56,989 nt of DNA from Lactiplantibacillus garii (GTDB taxonomy: Bacteria > Bacillota > Bacilli > Lactobacillales > Lactobacillaceae): NCBI RefSeq assembly GCF_003885105.1, contig NZ_QWZQ01000020.1:1-56989 (forward strand), in the 5' to 3' direction. The notes beneath the pieces were generated by a model. That model had not been told where the DNA came from. It ran no database searches and worked only from the letters and a program-made list of their open reading frames with translations. Each line of letters begins with the position of its first letter. Positions within the stretch are counted from its first letter, which is position 1. Below, piece by piece: positions 1 through 7,989 of this stretch. A program made the position numbers and the translations under genes.

Positions 1-2
1 AT

Positions 3-227
3 ATTAAAGAATACTTTTATTATCGGTTTATAGACCAAATAGTTAGCAAGAATCTAACGAAGTCTTCGGGATTTGACGCTTGGGGTGAAGATTATAATGC
101 AACATTTGACTGGCGAACGGATGACTATAAAATTTCTTACAACAAGTATGATCCAGCTATAAAAGCATGTCTTGATCAGGCCAAAAAGAACACAGAAAAA
201 CATTATAATTTAAAACTTGAGTGGTAA
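3..227 (+). CDS. C-terminal part of an unknown protein, cut by the window edge
   Basis: An open frame enters from the left edge and runs to TAA at 225-227, giving about 74 residues of a polar, Tyr- and Lys-rich protein ending in LKLEW. No start is inside the window and I do not recognise the family. The composition is AT-rich like the phage fragments that follow, and unlike the GC-rich genes further right, so it probably belongs to the same prophage remnant. Confidence 0.5.
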   Translation: MKEYFYYRFIDQIVSKNLTKSSGFDAWGEDYNATFDWRTDDYKISYNKYDPAIKACLDQAKKNTEKHYNLKLEW

Positions 228-369
228 TAAATAGTTTCACCAGCACTCCGCCATTGGTTGAGTGCTATTTTTATACCCAAATTGTCCCGAACAAGACGTA
301 AAAAGGTTCTTTTGTTTTGCATAAATTGTGGTGCAACCACGTAAAAAAGCGTAACGGAGGAAAACAAAA

Positions 370-567
370 ATGAAACGTGAAACACTAACAGAATTAAAGC
401 TTACCGACGAACAAATTAAGGCCGTTATGGATATTAACGGCGAAAATATTGAAAATGCCAAGGTTAAAGCTGGTACTGGTTTGGAAGCTTTACAACAGGA
501 GAACGAAACCTTAAAGGAAAATTTAACTAGCCGGGATATGGACTTGAAAGACCTAAAAAACAATTAG
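370..567 (+). CDS. Truncated phage scaffold protein (Gp20-like) N-terminal fragment
   Basis: The 65-residue product begins MKRETLTELKLTDEQIKAVM and continues with a charged, coiled-coil-like segment. This matches the N-terminal style of the phage minor structural or scaffold protein GP20 family, whose members are normally about 180-200 residues. A good ribosome site (CGGAGG, 355-360) precedes ATG. The frame stops early at 565-567 and nothing downstream continues the family, so this is a truncated gene in a decaying prophage. The family assignment is by eye from the opening motif and is moderately secure; a working scaffold function is unlikely. Confidence 0.5.
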   Translation: MKRETLTELKLTDEQIKAVMDINGENIENAKVKAGTGLEALQQENETLKENLTSRDMDLKDLKNN

Positions 568-771
568 GACTTCACCATGCCAGTTACAGACCTGTAATCT
601 AAGCATGACAAAGGTACCAAAGCGTTGACTGTATAGCTTAATCAAACAAAGTTATTTGGAATCAGTAATGTGGGATGCCAACGCCAGTGTTTGCGTTTAA
701 TCCAAGTTAGAACAGGATAGTTATGTTAAAATCATTAACACATTGAAAACGACCAAGTTTGATAAGATAAA

Positions 772-1001
772 AATTATCTGTATGACTCTGAGAATCTACA
801 TAAACTATTAAACCAATATTCTAGAATTGAAAAACTTGAACGTGATAGAATCGGTAAGTACACCAAGAAAAAGTACAAGTTGTTGGTTATGCTGGCCGGA
901 CTGATACGAAGACCGATTCGATCAAGATGTATCACTCGAAGAAGAGAACGTACATTGTGCCACAAGTTTTGCAAGAAAGGACGGATAAACATGACAATTG
1001 A
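772..1001 (+). pseudogene. Frameshifted remnant of a phage-type protein C-terminus
   Basis: One frame reads YDSENLHKLLNQYSRIEKLE and on to KYTKKKYK, then meaning continues one frame over as VGYAGRTDTKTDSIKMYHSK and ends at TGA 999-1001. Upstream both frames are closed (TAA at 763-765 and 855-857). The tail IKMYHSKKRTYIVPQV resembles the C-terminal extension seen on some phage minor head proteins, but that is a weak likeness. The best reading is a decayed gene whose end overlaps the start of the next small gene. Confidence 0.3.
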
Positions 1002-1197
1002 TATTGATAAATATTATGGTAAGTCTGTTAAATTAATTGATATTAGTAATCAAGTTTTTACGGGGTTTGTCCAGTCTGTGGATGAAGCTGAAGATGGGAT
1101 TGCTTGCATAGATTTGATTAATACAAAGCAATTCCCAGATGATGTAGTAGATTTTAAGGTAGATGAAATTAAATCAATTAAAATCATTGGTGGCTAA
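991..1197 (+). CDS. Small acidic phage-type protein, function unknown
   Basis: ATG at 991 follows a ribosome site (AAGAAAGGAC, 973-982) and gives 68 residues beginning MTIDIDKYYGKSV. The frame is open further upstream, but that part is a shadow of the decayed gene before it and is Arg-rich, so 991 is the better start. The sequence alternates short hydrophobic strands with acidic turns, as in small beta-barrel (Lsm/SH3-like) proteins found near phage head genes. No specific function can be assigned. Confidence 0.55.
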   Translation: MTIDIDKYYGKSVKLIDISNQVFTGFVQSVDEAEDGIACIDLINTKQFPDDVVDFKVDEIKSIKIIGG

Positions 1198-1550
1198 CTA
1201 GTCGCCTTTTTGTTTGCTCTGAGTACGTTTTTAAACCAACAGAAATGAATGTATGGTGTCCATAAAACCGCATCCGTATTCATTATAGTTACGAGGGAGT
1301 TTTTTTATTTCATGCTTACAAAGCAGCCTCTTTAGTTGATTTTTCCAGAAGAAGGCAGAATTACGTGAATTATTCAAGGGTGTTAAGAAAGCATCTTAGT
1401 CGGATGAGTGTCCATAAAAGAATAAATTTTACCCGCCAGACCTTAACCGTTTAACTGGTTGTTCGTGTGAAGTGGTCGAGCTTCCTTAAATAAAGCAATT
1501 AATATTGAGTCTGACGTCGTGCGCAACCCGCTTTACGAATGATGTCAAAG
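1198..1550. other. Gene-free AT-rich stretch at the prophage remnant border
   Basis: No credible gene is visible. A 12-nt direct repeat GTGTCCATAAAA occurs at 1256-1267 and again at 1408-1419. Between them a short frame (QKKAELRELFKGVKKAS then stop, about 1349-1399) looks like the tail of a lost protein. The repeat could be a remnant of mobile-element ends or a recombination scar. Composition shifts from AT-rich to the GC-rich chromosome style near 1500. Confidence 0.35.
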
Positions 1551-1575
1551 ATGTTTTACTGTGAATGTAAAACAT
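1551..1575 (+). promoter_or_regulatory. Perfect 9-bp dyad, probable operator of the XRE regulator
   Basis: ATGTTTTAC (1551-1559) and its exact reverse complement GTAAAACAT (1567-1575) flank a 7-nt spacer. The dyad lies 25 nt before the regulator's start, where an autoregulatory operator is expected for a small helix-turn-helix repressor. It contains the upstream in-frame ATG (1574), which argues that this ATG is not the translation start. Confidence 0.55.
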
Positions 1576-1600
1576 GTTTGACAAGGAGGGTGGTACAACC

Positions 1601-1804
1601 GTGCGGAACAGTATTGCAGTTCGGCGCAAACAGCGGCAGTTATCCCAAGCCGAAGTGGCCGTATTAACGAACGTGACGCGCCAAACCATCAATGCAATTG
1701 AGAATGATAAGTACGATCCGTCGCTAACGCTGGCGTTTGAACTGGCAGCGTGTTTGGGGACAACCGTGGACGAACTATTTGATTTTAGGGGGAAAAGAGA
1801 ATGA
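1601..1804 (+). CDS. XRE-family helix-turn-helix regulator
   Basis: The GTG start gives a 67-residue single-domain regulator. AAGGAGG (1583-1589) lies between an in-frame ATG at 1574 and this GTG, so translation must begin at GTG. The helix-turn-helix is clear: RRKQRQLSQAEVAVLTNVTR, then QTINAIENDKYDPSLTLAFE and a short third helix with DELF. This is the small YoaR/YgzD-like class that usually pairs with a membrane protein. The next gene overlaps by 4 nt (ATGA), so the two are translationally coupled. The dyad at 1551 is its likely operator. Confidence 0.85.
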   Translation: MRNSIAVRRKQRQLSQAEVAVLTNVTRQTINAIENDKYDPSLTLAFELAACLGTTVDELFDFRGKRE

Positions 1805-2238
1805 GCGGTGCAAGACGAGTGGTTAGGTTTACCTTTTGGAGTAATTTTGGCACGTTCCTGTTATTGGCGTTAGAAATGGGGAGCTTCATGTACCACTTAC
1901 CGTTAATGGTTAGTTTAGTAACGGCCCTGATTTTAGCGGGGGCGGTCTTTTTTCAAGTTTGGTACTTAAGACACCATTACGGGGTGACCAAGGTTGAAGA
2001 GTTCTATTTGGCGGGGGACGAACGGGATCGCAACATCGCCTACCGCGTCCACAACAGTTGTCTCTACTTTTTAACGCAGGCGCTGGAGGGACTACTAGTT
2101 GCCGTCTTTTTGCTGTTGCTGGCCGGTGTGACTAGTGCCGTGGCGTTAGGGACCTGGATCCTGGAAATCGGCTTTACCATCTTAATCCTGTCGAACTGTC
2201 AGTACTATTATCTCTGGCAAAAATACGATGCGGCCTGA
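1801..2238 (+). CDS. Four-helix membrane protein coupled to the XRE regulator
   Basis: The 145-residue protein has four hydrophobic segments (about 10-30, 33-55, 88-110, 115-137) separated by a charged middle containing YHYGVTK- and GDERDRNIAYR-like stretches. The start ATG overlaps the regulator stop (ATGA). Small XRE regulators paired with such membrane proteins are common in Firmicutes, where the membrane partner may sense a signal or be a transport component. No catalytic motif is visible, so the function stays open. Confidence 0.7.
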   Translation: MSGARRVVRFTFWSNFGTFLLLALEMGSFMYHLPLMVSLVTALILAGAVFFQVWYLRHHYGVTKVEEFYLAGDERDRNIAYRVHNSCLYFLTQALEGLLVAVFLLLLAGVTSAVALGTWILEIGFTILILSNCQYYYLWQKYDAA

Positions 2239-2260
2239 GCGGGAGGTAACGGCTGGCTAG

Positions 2261-2529
2261 TTACTGAAAACGGTGCTGATCGTTGCACCCACAATCGGTT
2301 TGCTCGGCACGCTGGTGGTTGGTGCGTGCAAAGACAATCCGGACCCGTGGCACTTGGGCTGGGCGGCCTCTTTTTAGACGCGTTTGCCGTAATCATTATC
2401 GACGCCCGCCAACGCACGGTGCGCGGACAATCCGATTACGACTGGTTGGCCAAGCTGTTTAACGGTTACTTTGGCATCATCCTGGTTACCGTCATTATTG
2501 GGAGCCTCTATTTAATGGGACATCATTAA
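2261..2529 (+). pseudogene. Frameshifted two-helix membrane protein, third gene of the XRE operon
   Basis: After a ribosome site (GGGAGGT, 2241-2247) the frame from 2261 reads LLKTVLIVAPTIGLLGTLVV and on through CKDNPDPWHLGWAASF to TAG. The sense then continues in another frame as GLFLDAFAVIIIDARQRTVR and ends LYLMGHH at 2529. Joining the two gives a coherent membrane protein of about 85 residues. No normal start codon follows the ribosome site in the first frame. It is a broken gene unless the shift is a sequence error. A GTG at 2326 could start a 67-residue product from the second half alone. Confidence 0.5.
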
Positions 2530-2533
2530 GTCA

Positions 2534-2576
2534 AAAAACGGGTGGCCGTTACTGAAACGTAGCGACCACCCGTTTT
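2534..2576. terminator. Bidirectional terminator between convergent genes
   Basis: AAAACGGGTGG is complementary to CCACCCGTTTT across a short loop, with A and T tracts at each end. It lies between the XRE operon and the convergent LysR gene and can serve both. Confidence 0.8.
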
Positions 2577-2597
2577 GTGCGGGTTAAAAAGAATGAG

Positions 2598-3548
2598 TTA
2601 GGACGGAATACTCGAATTGGCTGCCAGACTACTTTCCAAATTGGTTAAGAAAATCGTCACCAAGTCCTTTTCCGCGGGGGTGAGGGTTTTGGTCATCGGA
2701 AAGGCGATGAAGTAGTTTAACGCGATCAGGTCTTCGGGCAGCGGGTACAAGTTATAGCGCTCGGCATCCGGTTGGACGTGGACGCTGTCCGGTAACAAGG
2801 TGACTCCCATCCCGGCCTGCGCCAGCTTAGTGATCGTCAGGGTGTTGGTACTTTCAACCGCGATGTTGGGTGTCAGGTGGTACTTGGAAAAGAGGTAGTC
2901 CAATTGGCGGCGAATGGACGAGCCCTGGGGCGACACAATCAGCGGTTCGGCGAGTAAGCGTTCAATGGGGACGGTGCCCGGGTTCAGGTAGGCGTGTTCG
3001 GCGCGGTACAACCGCGAGCTCGCCGGAATGACGGCGTAGTAACCGTCGCGGCCGCGGTCGTGGATCGTTAGTCCGGGCGCGATCGTTTCGGGATTCTGTC
3101 CGAGTAGAAAATCAAGCTCACCGTGTAACAAGCGTTGCTCGTTGCGTTCGGAAATGTCTTCGACCAGTTCGATCCGGCTTTCGGGGTGCACCCGCTGGTA
3201 GGCGGGCAGCACCAGTGGCAACAGGTAGTAGCCTAAACTCGACAGCACGCCGATTTTAATGACTTGTTTGTCGGGATGCGCGTAATGTTTTAACTGTTTT
3301 TGAAACTGCGTGGTCTCGTTTTCTAAAGCGGTCAGGTGTTGGTAATACAGCCGGCCGCCGGGGGTCAGCGTTAAGGGCGTGGCGTCACGGTCAATGATGG
3401 CTAAGCCCAGTTCTTTTTCGGCCGTTTGGATGGTCTGCGTTAAGTAGGGCTGCGAGATGTAAAGGTCCTTCGCCGCCCGGGTAAAATTGCCGTGTTTCAA
3501 GAGCGCGTCTAAGAATCGCAGCATGTTAACGGAGTTGGTTTTGGGCAA
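2598..3548 (-). CDS. hcrR: LysR-family regulator, HcrR-like
   Basis: The protein is about 316 residues. The N-terminal winged helix-turn-helix reads RFLDALLKHGNFTRAAKDLY then ISQPYLTQTIQTAEKELG, followed by a periplasmic-binding-like effector domain (about 90-300). The TTG at 3548 is preferred because GAGGTG sits 7 nt upstream of it; a GTG at 3557 is also in frame but overlaps that site. It is divergent from an FMN reductase and a flavoprotein reductase, the arrangement of the hydroxycinnamate-inducible hcrR-hcrAB locus of Lactiplantibacillus plantarum. The role as phenolic-acid-responsive activator is inferred from this context. Confidence 0.75.
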   Translation of the reverse strand: MPKTNSVNMLRFLDALLKHGNFTRAAKDLYISQPYLTQTIQTAEKELGLAIIDRDATPLTLTPGGRLYYQHLTALENETTQFQKQLKHYAHPDKQVIKIGVLSSLGYYLLPLVLPAYQRVHPESRIELVEDISERNEQRLLHGELDFLLGQNPETIAPGLTIHDRGRDGYYAVIPASSRLYRAEHAYLNPGTVPIERLLAEPLIVSPQGSSIRRQLDYLFSKYHLTPNIAVESTNTLTITKLAQAGMGVTLLPDSVHVQPDAERYNLYPLPEDLIALNYFIAFPMTKTLTPAEKDLVTIFLTNLESSLAANSSIPS

Positions 3549-3745
3549 AAAAATCACCTCATAGTAATTTTGTTATGACTTGATAGTTAAATAAATATTT
3601 CACAAGGTCGGTGGAAACAACTAAACTAACGGTATGGAAATGAAGTTTAATTGCCCCTGACCGTGGGCGTGAATAAGTCCATCATAGCATTTTTGTGCTG
3701 GTGGTAAAGCGAACGGGTCACGGTGGGGGCTTGAAAGGACGTTTT
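3549..3745. promoter_or_regulatory. Divergent control region between the LysR gene and the flavoprotein operon
   Basis: This short AT-rich stretch (about 3555-3620) separates the divergent genes. LysR-type activators usually bind a T-N11-A dyad in such gaps. Several partial matches are present, for example around 3575-3600, but none is decisive. GAAAGGAC (3733-3740) is the ribosome site of the right-hand gene. Confidence 0.4.
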
Positions 3746-4369
3746 ATGATGAAATTAGTTGGAATCGTGGGCACCAACGCCACGCAGTCGACCAACCGGC
3801 AGTTATTGCAATACATGCAGCGGCACTTTGCCGACCAGGCGGGCCTCGAAATTTGTGAAATTGTCGACTTACCCGCGTTTAACGAACCGGAACAGCACGT
3901 TGCCCCGGCGGCGGTCCAAACGCTGTCCGATGCAATCAGCGCGGCCGATGGGGTAATCTTTGCCACGCCGGAATACGATCACTCGATCCCGGCGGCCCTC
4001 AAAAGCGCGATTGAATGGTTGTCGTACACGACCCGGCCGCTGATCAACAAACCGGTGATGATCGTCGGGGCGTCAAACGGGTCACTCGGGACTTCCCGGG
4101 CGCAGGCCCACTTACGGCAGATTTTGGAAGCCCCCGAGTTAAAGGCGTTAGTGATGCCCAACGTGGAATATTTGCTGGGCCACTCCCTACAAGCCTTTGA
4201 CGCGAACGGTGACTTGGTGGACGCGGACAAGCGCCACGAACTGGACCAAGCGTTTAACGAATTCGTTGCGTTTGTTGGGCTGACAGAAAAGTTAACGCCC
4301 ACGGAGACGTTCTTTGAACAAAGTCGTCAATTTTCATGGTCACAGATTACGAACGGGGAGGACCTTTAA
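3746..4369 (+). CDS. hcrA: NADPH-dependent FMN reductase, HcrA-like
   Basis: This flavodoxin-like protein of about 207 residues begins [20 protein letters not shown]. The P-loop-like GTNAxQSxNRQL and the later PEYDHSIPAALKSAIEWL are the FMN-phosphate and flavin-contact motifs of the NADPH:FMN reductase family (YieF/ChrR). GAAAGGAC six nt upstream fixes the start at 3746; the frame is open further upstream without a good site. It abuts the next gene (stop 4367-4369, ATG 4370), whose N-terminus is a paralogue of it. It probably delivers electrons from NAD(P)H to the large flavoprotein. The symbol rests on the similarity in order and size to hcrA. Confidence 0.7.
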   Translation: MMKLVGIVGTNATQSTNRQLLQYMQRHFADQAGLEICEIVDLPAFNEPEQHVAPAAVQTLSDAISAADGVIFATPEYDHSIPAALKSAIEWLSYTTRPLINKPVMIVGASNGSLGTSRAQAHLRQILEAPELKALVMPNVEYLLGHSLQAFDANGDLVDADKRHELDQAFNEFVAFVGLTEKLTPTETFFEQSRQFSWSQITNGEDL

Positions 4370-6817
4370 ATGAAAAAGTTAGTTGGAATCGTCGGCACGA
4401 ACGCCCGGCACTCCTATAATCGACAGTTATTGACCTTTATGCAGCGGCACTTTCAGGACCAGGCGGAAATTGAGATCCTCGAACTGACCGACGTCCCGCT
4501 GTTTAACGAATCCACGGATGGTTCCGATAGTCCGGTCATTCAAAACTTTAACCAAAAAATCACGGCCGCCGACGGGGTGATCATCGCCACGCCAGAACAT
4601 AACCATTCGCTGCCTTCCGCGCTGAAGAGTATCTTGGAATGGTTGTCGTTTAAACTACACCCCTTGGATGGCAAACCGGTGATGATCGTCGGCGCTTCAT
4701 ATAGTGTCCAAGGTTCGTCACGGGCACAACTCCACTTGCGGCAAGTTTTAGACGCGCCCGGCGTTAACGCCAGCGTCATGCCGGGGTCGGAATTTTTACT
4801 CGGCCGGGCGCAGGCAGCCTTTGATGAACAGGGTAATTTGAAGGTTAGTGGCACGGTGGACTTTTTAGACAGTTGTTTTGCCAAGTTCCTGAAGTTTGTT
4901 GACGTGATTGGCGAATTAAACGTCCCGGACGCTATCAGTTATCAGCCGGGGACCTACGCCGTGCACGCGACCGGTCATAACGGGGAGATCCCGATGAGCG
5001 TGACCTTATCGAAGGACCGCATCGAAAACATTCAGATCGATACGTCGACCGAAACGGCCGGAATTAGTGACGTGGCCTTTGAACGGATTCCGAAAGCCAT
5101 TATTGATGGTCAGACGCTGGCCGTCGACGCCATTTCCGGGGCCTCGATGACCAGTCACGGGGTGATCGACGGGGTGGCCACGGCCGTTAAAGAAGCCGGC
5201 GCCAATCCCGACGACCTGAAAAAACGGCGCGGTGGCACGACTGCCGCCCAACCCGAAGCGCCGGTGCAAACGCTCGACACCGACGTAGTGATCGTTGGGG
5301 CCGGTGGTGCGGGCCTCACCGCCGCCGCCAAAGTTTTACAAAGCGGTCAGCGGGCCCTCGTTTTGGAGAAATTCCCGTCGGTCGGTGGCAACACGGTTCG
5401 TGCGGGTGGCCCGATGAACGCGGCCGACCCGGATTGGCAAAACCAATTTGCCGCGATCCCGGGTGAAAAGCACACCTTAAAGGCCTTAGCGGAGCTTGAT
5501 CCCCAAACGATCGACCCGGAATACCGGGCTGATTTTGAAACGTTACGGGGCCAGATCAACGACTACTTGAACCAGACGACTGGCCAACCGGGGTATCTGT
5601 TTGACTCGAAACTGTTACACCGGATCCAAACCTACTTAGGTGGTAAGCGCACCGATTTGAACGGCCACAAGATTTACGGCCAGTACGACTTGGTCAAAGA
5701 ACTGACCGACCACGCGCTGGACTCCGTGAAGTGGCTGGAAAGTATTGGTGTTCAGTTTGACCAGAGTCAGGTAACGATGCCGGTCGGCGCAATCTGGCGG
5801 CGGGGCCACAAGCCGATGGGCGACCTGGGCTTTGCCTACATCAAAGCGTTACAGCCGTACGTAGAAAGTCACGGCGGCACCATCATGACCGAAACGGCTG
5901 TTCAGCGCTTAACGACGGCGGACGGCCGCATCACCGGCCTGATTGCTGAAGGACCGGCTCACCAGCGGATCGAAGTGACGGCTAAGGCCGTGATTCTAGC
6001 GTCCGGGGGCTTTGCCGCCAACGTGAAGATGCTGCAAAAGTACAACACGTACTGGACCGCCATCGATGACGATATTCAAACGACCAACTCGCCGGCCATG
6101 ACCGGGGACGGCATCGAACTCGGAACCCGGGTGGGCGCGGACTTAGTCGGGATGGGCTTTTCACAAATGATGCCCGTTTCGGACCCCGACACCGGCGAAC
6201 TGTTTACCGGCTTACAGGTGCCACCGCAGAACTACGTGATGGTCAACCAGCAGGGGAAGCGGTTCGTCAACGAGTACGGTAGCCGCGACGAACTGACCCA
6301 GGCCGCGATTGATAACGGCAGCCTGTTCTACTTGATCGCCGATGACGAGATCAAGAAGACGGCCTATAACACCAGTCAGGAAAAGATCGACCAGCAGGTG
6401 GCCGCCGGGACCCTGTTCCGCGCGAATACCCTCGCCGACCTGGCTAAACAGATCAAGGTTGACCCGGCCGTGTTAACGGCGACGATCAAGGCTTATAATT
6501 CGTACGTGGATGCCGGTGAAGATCCTGAATTCCACAAGAACGCCTTTGATTTGAAAGTTCAAGTGGCACCGTTTTACGCCACACCGCGGAAACCCGCGAC
6601 CCACCACACGATGGGGGGCTTGAAGATCGATACCGGCGCCCACGTCTTGAACGCTGGTGGTCAGGTCATCAACGGGCTGTACGCCGCTGGGGAAGTGGCC
6701 GGCGGAATCCACGCCGGTAACCGGTTAGGCGGTAATTCGCTGGCGGACATCTTTACCTTTGGCCGCATTGCCGCGGCCAGCGCCGTCGCCGATGAATGCG
6801 CGGTGGAAACTGAATAA
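4370..6817 (+). CDS. hcrB: Three-domain flavoprotein reductase (hydroxycinnamate/fumarate reductase type), HcrB-like
   Basis: The 815-residue fusion has an FMN reductase domain (1-175) very like the preceding gene, an FMN_bind domain (about 195-275) and a flavocytochrome-c type FAD domain (about 300-810). [10 protein letters not shown] near 254-263 fits the ApbE flavinylation motif Dxx(S/T)GA(T/S). [10 protein letters not shown] near 306 is the dinucleotide fold. Fumarate-reductase-like active-site features remain: [19 protein letters not shown] near 744 and GNRLGGN near 782. There is no signal peptide, so it acts in the cytosol. The architecture matches L. plantarum HcrB, which reduces the side-chain double bond of hydroxycinnamic acids using NADH. 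Fumarate or another enoate remains possible. Confidence 0.8.
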   Translation: MKKLVGIVGTNARHSYNRQLLTFMQRHFQDQAEIEILELTDVPLFNESTDGSDSPVIQNFNQKITAADGVIIATPEHNHSLPSALKSILEWLSFKLHPLDGKPVMIVGASYSVQGSSRAQLHLRQVLDAPGVNASVMPGSEFLLGRAQAAFDEQGNLKVSGTVDFLDSCFAKFLKFVDVIGELNVPDAISYQPGTYAVHATGHNGEIPMSVTLSKDRIENIQIDTSTETAGISDVAFERIPKAIIDGQTLAVDAISGASMTSHGVIDGVATAVKEAGANPDDLKKRRGGTTAAQPEAPVQTLDTDVVIVGAGGAGLTAAAKVLQSGQRALVLEKFPSVGGNTVRAGGPMNAADPDWQNQFAAIPGEKHTLKALAELDPQTIDPEYRADFETLRGQINDYLNQTTGQPGYLFDSKLLHRIQTYLGGKRTDLNGHKIYGQYDLVKELTDHALDSVKWLESIGVQFDQSQVTMPVGAIWRRGHKPMGDLGFAYIKALQPYVESHGGTIMTETAVQRLTTADGRITGLIAEGPAHQRIEVTAKAVILASGGFAANVKMLQKYNTYWTAIDDDIQTTNSPAMTGDGIELGTRVGADLVGMGFSQMMPVSDPDTGELFTGLQVPPQNYVMVNQQGKRFVNEYGSRDELTQAAIDNGSLFYLIADDEIKKTAYNTSQEKIDQQVAAGTLFRANTLADLAKQIKVDPAVLTATIKAYNSYVDAGEDPEFHKNAFDLKVQVAPFYATPRKPATHHTMGGLKIDTGAHVLNAGGQVINGLYAAGEVAGGIHAGNRLGGNSLADIFTFGRIAAASAVADECAVETE

Positions 6818-6826
6818 TTGAACGTT

Positions 6827-6877
6827 AAAAAACGAGTAAACCAGTCCTAGCGAAGGAACTTGGTTTACTCGTTTTTG
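6827..6877 (+). terminator. Terminator of the flavoprotein operon
   Basis: AAAACGAGTAAACCA (6829-6843) pairs with TGGTTTACTCGTTTTT (6861-6876), giving a long perfect stem with a T tract 10 nt after the stop codon. Confidence 0.85.
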
Positions 6878-6941
6878 GAGTGACCATAATGTTATTACGA
6901 ACGGTGGCTTTGTATAATAAGATGATGAAAGTAAGATGATT

Positions 6942-7242
6942 ATGATGGCCGCTAAACTTAAAGGTAAGACTACGTATAGCTTAAAAATTGCAAGTCGTGG
7001 TCGGGTCACGTTACCAGCACCATTGCGGCAGCGGTTGGGTTTAAAAGCGGGTGACGAATTAGAATTAAACCGTGGATAATAAGGGGCAAATGACGCTGAA
7101 ACGAAAACCCTCTGCTTTAGACTGGTCGAATTTGATTCAGGGATTACCGACTGAAACCGTCGTGATTGATCAGGATGGTCATTTTGATGAAACGGTGTCC
7201 CCACACTTTGCTAAATGGATGAAGGGGACTGCAAACGATTGA
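6942..7242 (+). pseudogene. Frameshifted AbrB/MazE-type antitoxin
   Basis: The first frame from ATG 6942 reads KIASRGRVTLPAPLRQRLGL then KAGDELELNRG and hits TAA at 7077. This is a clear SpoVT/AbrB swapped-hairpin DNA-binding domain. The sense resumes one base over as VDNKGQMTLKRKPSALDWSN and runs to TGA 7240-7242, ending AKWMKGTAND. Joined, they give an antitoxin of about 100 residues, so one extra base near the CC at 7070-7071 broke the gene. What follows looks like a decayed partner. Confidence 0.7.
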
Positions 7243-7372
7243 TCCTGAGAATTTTGATAAATGACAGATTAACGATTTGATTATGATTGACTTGCCATAC
7301 ACCGTTAAGAAAAACTACTAGGTGAAACAGGTCAAGCACGCTGTTCGAATAATCAAAAAATCACCGTTCTAA
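7238..7372 (+). pseudogene. Decayed gene downstream of the broken antitoxin
   Basis: One frame reads IDPENFDK, stop, QINDLIMIDLPYTVKKNY, stop, VKQVKHAVRIIKKSPF and ends at TAA 7370-7372. Two internal stops and the position directly after an antitoxin suggest remains of its toxin partner. I do not recognise the family. Confidence 0.3.
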
Positions 7373-7408
7373 ACTGAACACTTAGTTCAATTTAGAACGG
7401 TGGTTTGT
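7362..7408 (-). terminator. Terminator of the lipoprotein operon
   Basis: CACCGTTCTAAA (7362-7373) pairs perfectly with TTTAGAACGGTG (7391-7402). On the minus strand it is followed by ATTTTTT, so it mainly ends the leftward lipoprotein operon. Confidence 0.8.
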
Positions 7409-7842
7409 TAATCCAGTTGTTTCGTGGTGATTTTTCCATCAAGGTAAACGAAGTAGCGGTTGACCAGCTGGCCACGCTGCCCGTTGGCGGTCTTGGCGAA
7501 GGCGTTGACCTGGTAGTAGTGGTGGCCTTGGCCGTCCACGTTGACGGTCGGAACGCTGGCAAACAGTTGGTGTTTCGGTGCGTTCAGGACCTGTTCAACC
7601 GCCGCGGCGGCCTTCGTGGCGCTGGTGACGTGGTCGTCTTCGGCCTGGTACTGCTGGCCGGTCTTTTTAGCGGCACTGGCATCTTGCGCCTTCGCCTGGT
7701 CGTTCGCGGCGGCCGCCCGGTTACTAGCCGCGATCCGGCTTTCCTGTTTGGTGGACAGGCTCGGTTCGGCTTGTGATGTGCAGCCAGCTAATCCTAATAA
7801 TAAGAGTAAACTACAAGTACTAACGGTAATTATTCGGAACAA
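7408..7842 (-). CDS. Secreted lipoprotein, function unknown
   Basis: The 144-residue product has a lipoprotein signal: a short hydrophobic run then LAGC at about 18-21, so the Cys is lipidated and the protein sits on the outer face of the membrane. An Ala/Gln/Lys-rich linker (about 25-75) is followed by a compact C-terminal domain containing GQGHHYYQVNAFAKTANGQR. The start is TTG at 7842 with GAGGGGG upstream. It is the last gene of a three-gene leftward operon with a small peptide and a membrane-anchored protein. No family is recognised. Confidence 0.75.
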   Translation of the reverse strand: MFRIITVSTCSLLLLLGLAGCTSQAEPSLSTKQESRIAASNRAAAANDQAKAQDASAAKKTGQQYQAEDDHVTSATKAAAAVEQVLNAPKHQLFASVPTVNVDGQGHHYYQVNAFAKTANGQRGQLVNRYFVYLDGKITTKQLD

Positions 7843-7854
7843 GGTCCAACCCCC

Positions 7855-7974
7855 TCATTGTGATTGTTCCTGCGATAAACTGGGGTACGGCGCGTGGTCG
7901 ATCACTTGAACGTCCGCGTAGGCCATCACCCCGATACTAATTAATAAAATCATGACGAGTAATAATTTTTTCAC
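7855..7974 (-). CDS. 39-residue membrane-inserted or secreted peptide
   Basis: GTG at 7974 gives KKLLLVMILLISIGVMAYAD followed by VQVIDHAPYPSLSQEQSQ. A Lys-Lys start and one hydrophobic helix look like a signal peptide or a single-pass anchor. AGGCG lies a few bases upstream. It fits exactly between the two larger genes of the operon, with 12 nt to the lipoprotein start and 15 nt from the upstream stop. It is therefore probably real although short. Confidence 0.5.
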   Translation of the reverse strand: MKKLLLVMILLISIGVMAYADVQVIDHAPYPSLSQEQSQ

Positions 7975-7989
7975 GAGTGCGCGCCTCAC

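Noticed and set aside
1198-1550. Intact insertion sequence
   Set aside because: No transposase frame and no inverted terminal repeats; only a 12-nt direct repeat.
7405-7909. Plus-strand frames opposite the lipoprotein gene
   Set aside because: They mirror the lipoprotein's Ala-rich linker in antisense; no ribosome site, and they cross a terminator.
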